Part shown: piece after piece, positions 59,801-64,000 of the stretch
How the letters are laid out: each line of letters starts with the position of its first letter
Position numbering within the stretch: the first letter of the stretch is position 1
DNA from: Diploscapter coronatus
Taxonomy: Eukaryota; Nematoda; Chromadorea; Rhabditida; Rhabditidae
Assembly (NCBI GenBank): GCA_964036155.1
Contig: OZ038422.1
Span: 71,509,201-71,573,200, forward strand
Reading direction: 5' to 3'
DNA: 64,000 nucleotides
Position numbers and translations under genes: made by a program
The notes under the pieces: generated by a model
The model's database searches: none
Told to the model about the DNA's origin: nothing
The model's input: the letters and a program-made list of their open reading frames with translations, nothing else

Positions 59801-62220
59801 CTATTCAACTATCTCAACACCAAATTGGCGGAGTTTAGAAAGAAGTTAGTATTTTCCTACTTATTCAGTAAAACTCAATCCTAATAAAGACTGAGTGAAG
59901 TTGAAGATTTGAAAATCCAAAATCTAAATTTCATCTAGTCTTTATCATGATTTTTCTCGCAGAGAATTATTCAGTTTTGGTCGGGAATTTATGAGATATA
60001 ATTTGTTTCCAGATACGTCTCGAATCCCTGGCAACGACTCTTCGAGGCCCTTCTTGTGGCCGCAGTGTCTGCCTTTCTCGCATTCGCTACACTCTATATT
60101 GTCGATGACTGCAAGCCGATCGGAATCAGTCCTAATCATACTCAAGTCACGCAGGTAAAATGCTGCCTAGTTTGTAGTACTTTTATTATTTCATATTCCA
60201 TTTTTCGTTGCAGTAAAAGCGTTAAAATGAGAATTTCTTGAACGCCAAGACGTGTAATAGTTTTAGTTGTGGTGCAAGAAGAACGAATACTCCGCAGTTG
60301 CCGATTTGTTTTTCTCAATGCCTGAGGAGAGCGTCAAAAATCTACTGCATTCTCCGATTAGTGAGTTTTTTTTCTTTATTTTTCATTTTCAGATCTTTCT
60401 TTCAGTTGTATTTTCTTTTTCCTTATGATTTTCATTCCAGATTCCTACCGAACGGTCACTCTGATCGTCTTCGCGATCGAGTATTTCGTGCTGACTCTGT
60501 GGACGTTCGGTCTGGCCGTGCCTGGAGGCATTTTCATTCCTGCCCTTCTGACCGGAGCTGCCTGGGGAAGACTCATTGGAATCGCCATCGAAGAGATTTT
60601 CCCCAATGTTGTAAGATTTTCTTACCTTTTACTAGAAATTTAATTTGTCTGACTTGCAGACAGGAATTTCCCCTGGAAAATACGCTTTAGCTGGTGCCGC
60701 AGCTCAACTGGGTGGAATCGTTAGAATGACAATTTCGCTGACAGCGATTATCATCGAGGCTACAAAGGTAAGACTTGCCAATGTGTTTTACTTCATGAAA
60801 TCTCAAATTCTAACTCTCATTCAATTTAATGGAATATTTTCGAAAAAAAATCATAAACTTTTCAAGAGTTGTTAAATTTCGCTTAACTTTCTTTGAGTTC
60901 TTCTTTTCTAAATTTTCAAAGATGGAGAATCTAATTTCAGGACATAACATTCGGTCTGCCAATTATGTTGGTTCTAATGATCGCTAAGTGGGTCGGCGAC
61001 ATGTTCAACGAGGGAATCTACGACACACTTATCGATTTGGCTGAGGTCTTGAAACTTTCTATTTCTTTGGCAATAAGTATTTGTCGTGTGTTTTCAGGTC
61101 CCTGTTTTGGGCTGGCATCCGCCGAAAATGAGCAGAAACATTCTCGCAGAGAAGGTCATGCGATCCGATGTCATCGCTATGGAACCGAGAATCAGAGTCA
61201 ATCGATTGTTGCAGGTGGAAATTATGAAGCGATTTATGAAAAATAATTAAATGCTACGAAAGTTTTTTTTCTTTCTATGATAAAATTTCCTGCACAGAGT
61301 TTTTCATTTTGCATCTCTACTTGAAATGTGCATCTTTAACTTAATTTGATTATTTCAGATCCTCTCAACAACGAAGCACCACGGCTTTCCGGTTGTTGAT
61401 CGAATCGAAGAGTCGACGACAAATCGCGAGCTGCCCGACTACGGACATGTCAAGGGCATCATTCTCAGGGAGCAGATCATGAAACTACTCAGGAATAGGG
61501 CAAGAGTTGAAAATAGTATATTCATGCAGTATTAAAACTTGAAAATTTACATTCTTAATGTAGCCCTATTTTTTCGAAAAAAAAGAAAGAACGGCGTTTT
61601 GCAGGTCTTCACACCAGACATGGACTCTCCCGACACACTAACACGACAGGGAAACATCATTCTGGCTGACTTCTTGGAGGAAAATCAGTGAGAAATAAGT
61701 TGTTCATCTTCAAAGAGATATGATTATCTTCAGTGACGACATGGACCTGAAGAATCTGCCCCTGACGTATGAAGACGAGCAGTGTTGGGTTGACCTGACT
61801 CCCATTATGCATCCACACCCACTCAGAGTTACGCTCAATGCATCGCTTCCCTTCATTTACAGAATATTCAGGTATTCTTTTTCTTAGTCGAAGAAATTTT
61901 TTCTGCTGATTTTTCCAAAGAAAATCCCACTTTCCTAAAGTCATTTCTTCCGAATTTTAGTCTCGATTTATCTTCAAAAAAAAAAAAAAAAATTCTAAAT
62001 TTTTTTTTTATTTTCAGAGGTCTCGGATTACGGTATCTACTAGTTGTGAATGATGAAAACAAGGTAAAATATGTGTGTTGTTGATTTTTTTAAATTCAAT
62101 AATTTCCAGCTCCGCGGAATCATCACTCGAAAAGACGTCGCTCGGTTTAAAGAGCGTCGTCACAACAGCGAATACGTCGTTGAGGAGCTCTACATTGCAG
62201 AGGATCAGAATCCAGGTTAA
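56864..62220 (+). CDS. clh-6: CLC-6/7-type chloride/proton exchanger
   Basis: Endosomal/lysosomal 2Cl-/H+ antiporter. About 20 exons, about 790 residues, the usual length. Signature sequences: [40 protein letters not shown] (gating Glu in GKEGP), [38 protein letters not shown] (LEEG holds the proton Glu), [59 protein letters not shown]. Two CBS domains follow: about [17 protein letters not shown] to HHGFPVVDR and about [16 protein letters not shown] to [20 protein letters not shown]. The two glutamates indicate coupled exchange rather than a channel. NQF/NWN-like order and GKEGPMIH fit CLC-6/7; symbol by presumed orthology to C. elegans clh-6. Start chosen at [19 protein letters not shown]. 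Confidence 0.94.
58555..58826. mobile_element. Non-autonomous inverted-repeat element (MITE) in CLC intron
   Basis: Ends are imperfect inverse copies over about 35 bp: AGAGCGCGTTCATACTTTTG and the inverse of AAAAGTATGAGCGCACCCT, both continuing into TGTCAATGTCA / TGACATTAACA. About 270 bp, no frame. A CCTAA on both flanks may be the target duplication. TGACA motifs recur inside (58560-58750). Confidence 0.7.
59380..59512. repeat. Second inverted-repeat element in a CLC intron
   Basis: GACTTCTCAAAACTCGATCC (59380-59399, extending GCA) pairs with the inverse at 59490-59512 (22 of 23 bases), around a loop of about 90 bases that contains repeated AAGATATAC/CTTTTTCTCTCG units. No frame. Confidence 0.7.
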
Positions 62221-63256
62221 ACATAAGAAATTGGAAATAGATAGCAATTTTTTATACTAGCCATTTTTCGTTTTTTTTTATTTGTATACTCCCGAAGTCC
62301 TACAAAATGTTTCAGTCAAGCTGGAAAGAATAACAAGGGAGGCATAAGAAATTGCGAATATTTGTAATTCAAAAAATCGCGCACTAAATTACCAAATTCA
62401 TCCAATTTATTCTCACGCAAGTGAAAGAGAAAGGCGATAATTTAAATTATTATTGAAACTAGAGATAACTTATCAGAGAGGGTCAATAGACAAGCGATGA
62501 ACTGTTCAATGCTTTTATTCGTTTTCTCGTCTATTTTTTTTACATGTTCTATGCAATATCTTAATTTAATAACTTAAAATTCGCTAGAATTGCAAATATC
62601 CACTTTTTAAGATTACTTTTTCAATTTAACTCCTGTGATTTTCTGCCATTTCGTCGTTATGGGTAACTCTAACTTTTACTTATTACCTTCTGACCAATCG
62701 CATTCAATTCAAGAATGATCAAATTGAACTTTCACGTTTCCTCCTTATCACAGTTTACAATGTGATCAGTTACACAATAGGGAAATTGGAAGCTAAAAAT
62801 TCAAACATTTAAAAAGCCAAGTTAAATTCTAAGGTCAATAATTTTTTCGAAATGACATTTTCCTACTTTTAAAATTTACTTTGTAAATGACTCTTAATTC
62901 TAAATTTACTTTATGACTGATGGCTAAGAGTTTCGAGCTTTATCATCATAGAATTACGCTCAATCACTAATTCTAAAGTATCAAATTTCTGTAAAAGCAT
63001 TTGTCAAGACTACTTATAAATTATTTGGAACAAAGCTCATAATTTGAAAATATTTATTCTGGAATGCATTTGCATGACAATTTTCATCGATATGTATATA
63101 TACAGTCACTCGATCGATCACAATTAGATATGCACTAGAACATTAAAGTTATGTTGATACCGGTTTTATTGGAGGCATGTTGACTTCATTCCGATTTTGT
63201 TAACAGTGGTGGTGGCTGAATCAAAAATTTAATTCTATCACGATTATTGTAAAGGC
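62221..63256. other. Intergenic region
   Basis: AT-rich, no coding feature. Holds 3' UTRs of the flanking convergent genes. Confidence 0.5.
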
Positions 63257-63656
63257 TTACTGATGATGATGATGGAATGGATGCAGGATGTCATGAACGA
63301 TTCCGTGGTGCTGAAATCGACAAAAAATAAAATTTTATTTATCAACGCGGAAAAACGGCTATTCAAGTATAGAGGAGCATGCGCAGACTCGAGAGTCTAG
63401 ACGCTTTCTTTCATCTCTTCGGCGAAATAGTGCGTCCGGGCGTCTTTTACCACAAGTCATTAAAAAGACCCACATGATGGTGCCTGTGATGGTCCTCCTC
63501 GATTATTACGGTAGGTGCAGGCTGAACGACTGGCACTGGCATAGGCACAGGCATTGGAGCAGGAGGGGGATAGGCACCGTAGCCAGGATTATATCCGGGC
63601 TGAGGAGGCGGATAGCCATTGTAAGCGGGATAACCGTTGTAGGGGTTGTACGACAT
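63257..63656 (-). CDS. Small Pro/Tyr/His-rich protein
   Basis: Two exons (63656 to about 63475, and about 63310 to 63257), about 77 residues. Exon 1: MSYNPYNGYPAYNGYPPPQP, a Tyr/Pro/Gly repeat region, then PMPVPMPVPVVQPAP and EEDHHRHHH. Exon 2: HHGIVHDILHPFHHHHQ. Donor GTGGGT and acceptor TTTCAG fit in phase. The Gly-Tyr-Pro and His runs recall nematode low-complexity and metal-binding-like proteins, but no function can be assigned; no signal peptide. Confidence 0.65.
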
Positions 63657-64000
63657 GATTAGAATTGAATAAGGCTGAAAATATTAAACCTAGAAACTTA
63701 GAAAAATGCTACATAAAAGGGAAAAAATAAAGCTGAAAAAATGCGGATTTTAGAGTCGGAAGAGACGCGTTTGTGACGAATGTCAAAATTTGCCTATTTG
63801 AATGACTCGAAACCTATAAAAATTCGCCCATAAACTTAGAGGTTAGAGATTCTTGAGAGAAAAGAAGCGGGAAAGTATCTTCTCTAAGGCTTTAGAATGG
63901 AAGATTGAAAAATGGCTATAGTAGGTCACAACCTTTTCAGGCTTATCAATAGAAAGTAAAGGTGGGTTTAGCGATAAAGTAAAAACGCTTTTTAGTGCTC
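63657..64000. other. Window end, upstream of the Pro/Tyr/His-rich gene
   Basis: Nothing recognised; should hold the promoter of the minus-strand gene. Confidence 0.4.

Overview
The window is nuclear DNA from a nematode. The genes are split by many short introns with GT...TTTTCAG borders, several start codons sit just after a TTTCAG that looks like a spliced-leader acceptor, the DNA is AT-rich, and the gene content is animal with nematode-type families (transthyretin-like, serpentine receptor, F-box, ODR-2/Ly-6-like). I cannot name the species. Most genes had to be read by joining exons; coordinates are outer CDS limits and small exon borders are approximate.

Layout. 1-8.6 kb (+): 3' part of a MIF/MIF-2 tautomerase gene, a transthyretin-like secreted protein, and a secreted pepsin/cathepsin-D-type aspartyl protease whose 2.5-kb intron holds a whole 7TM receptor gene on the other strand. 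8.8-24.1 kb: housekeeping genes: NOC3-like ribosome biogenesis factor (-), SmD2 (-), a coiled-coil protein of unknown function (+), a 3-mercaptopyruvate sulfurtransferase-like protein (+) and the peroxisomal AAA ATPase PEX6 (-), which carries a Tc1/mariner-type MITE in an intron. 25.8-34.1 kb: cytochrome b561 (+), a possible small gene (-), a BMP-type ligand (-) and an ADCK1-like atypical kinase (+); the last two share a 270-bp divergent promoter. 35.2-41.3 kb: an F-box protein (+), a DXO/Dom3Z decapping enzyme (-), an F-box start interrupted by a tRNA-derived SINE, and a GPI-anchored Ly-6/ODR-2-like protein (-).

41.3-48.4 kb is gene-poor with F-box-like and other decayed reading frames, ending in a TATA promoter for a glycine-rich secreted protein built partly from micro-exons. 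52-56 kb has two small membrane proteins of unknown function. 56.9-62.2 kb is a CLC-6/7-type chloride/proton exchanger with two inverted-repeat elements in introns. 63.3-63.7 kb is a small Pro/Tyr/His-rich protein (-).

I found no operon of related functions, no viral genome and no clear new multi-gene system. The more unusual items are the nested receptor, the BMP ligand lacking the usual inter-chain cysteine, the SINE sitting on an F-box gene start, the intronic foldback elements, and genes (Ly-6-like, a possible gene after the BMP) visible only after splicing.
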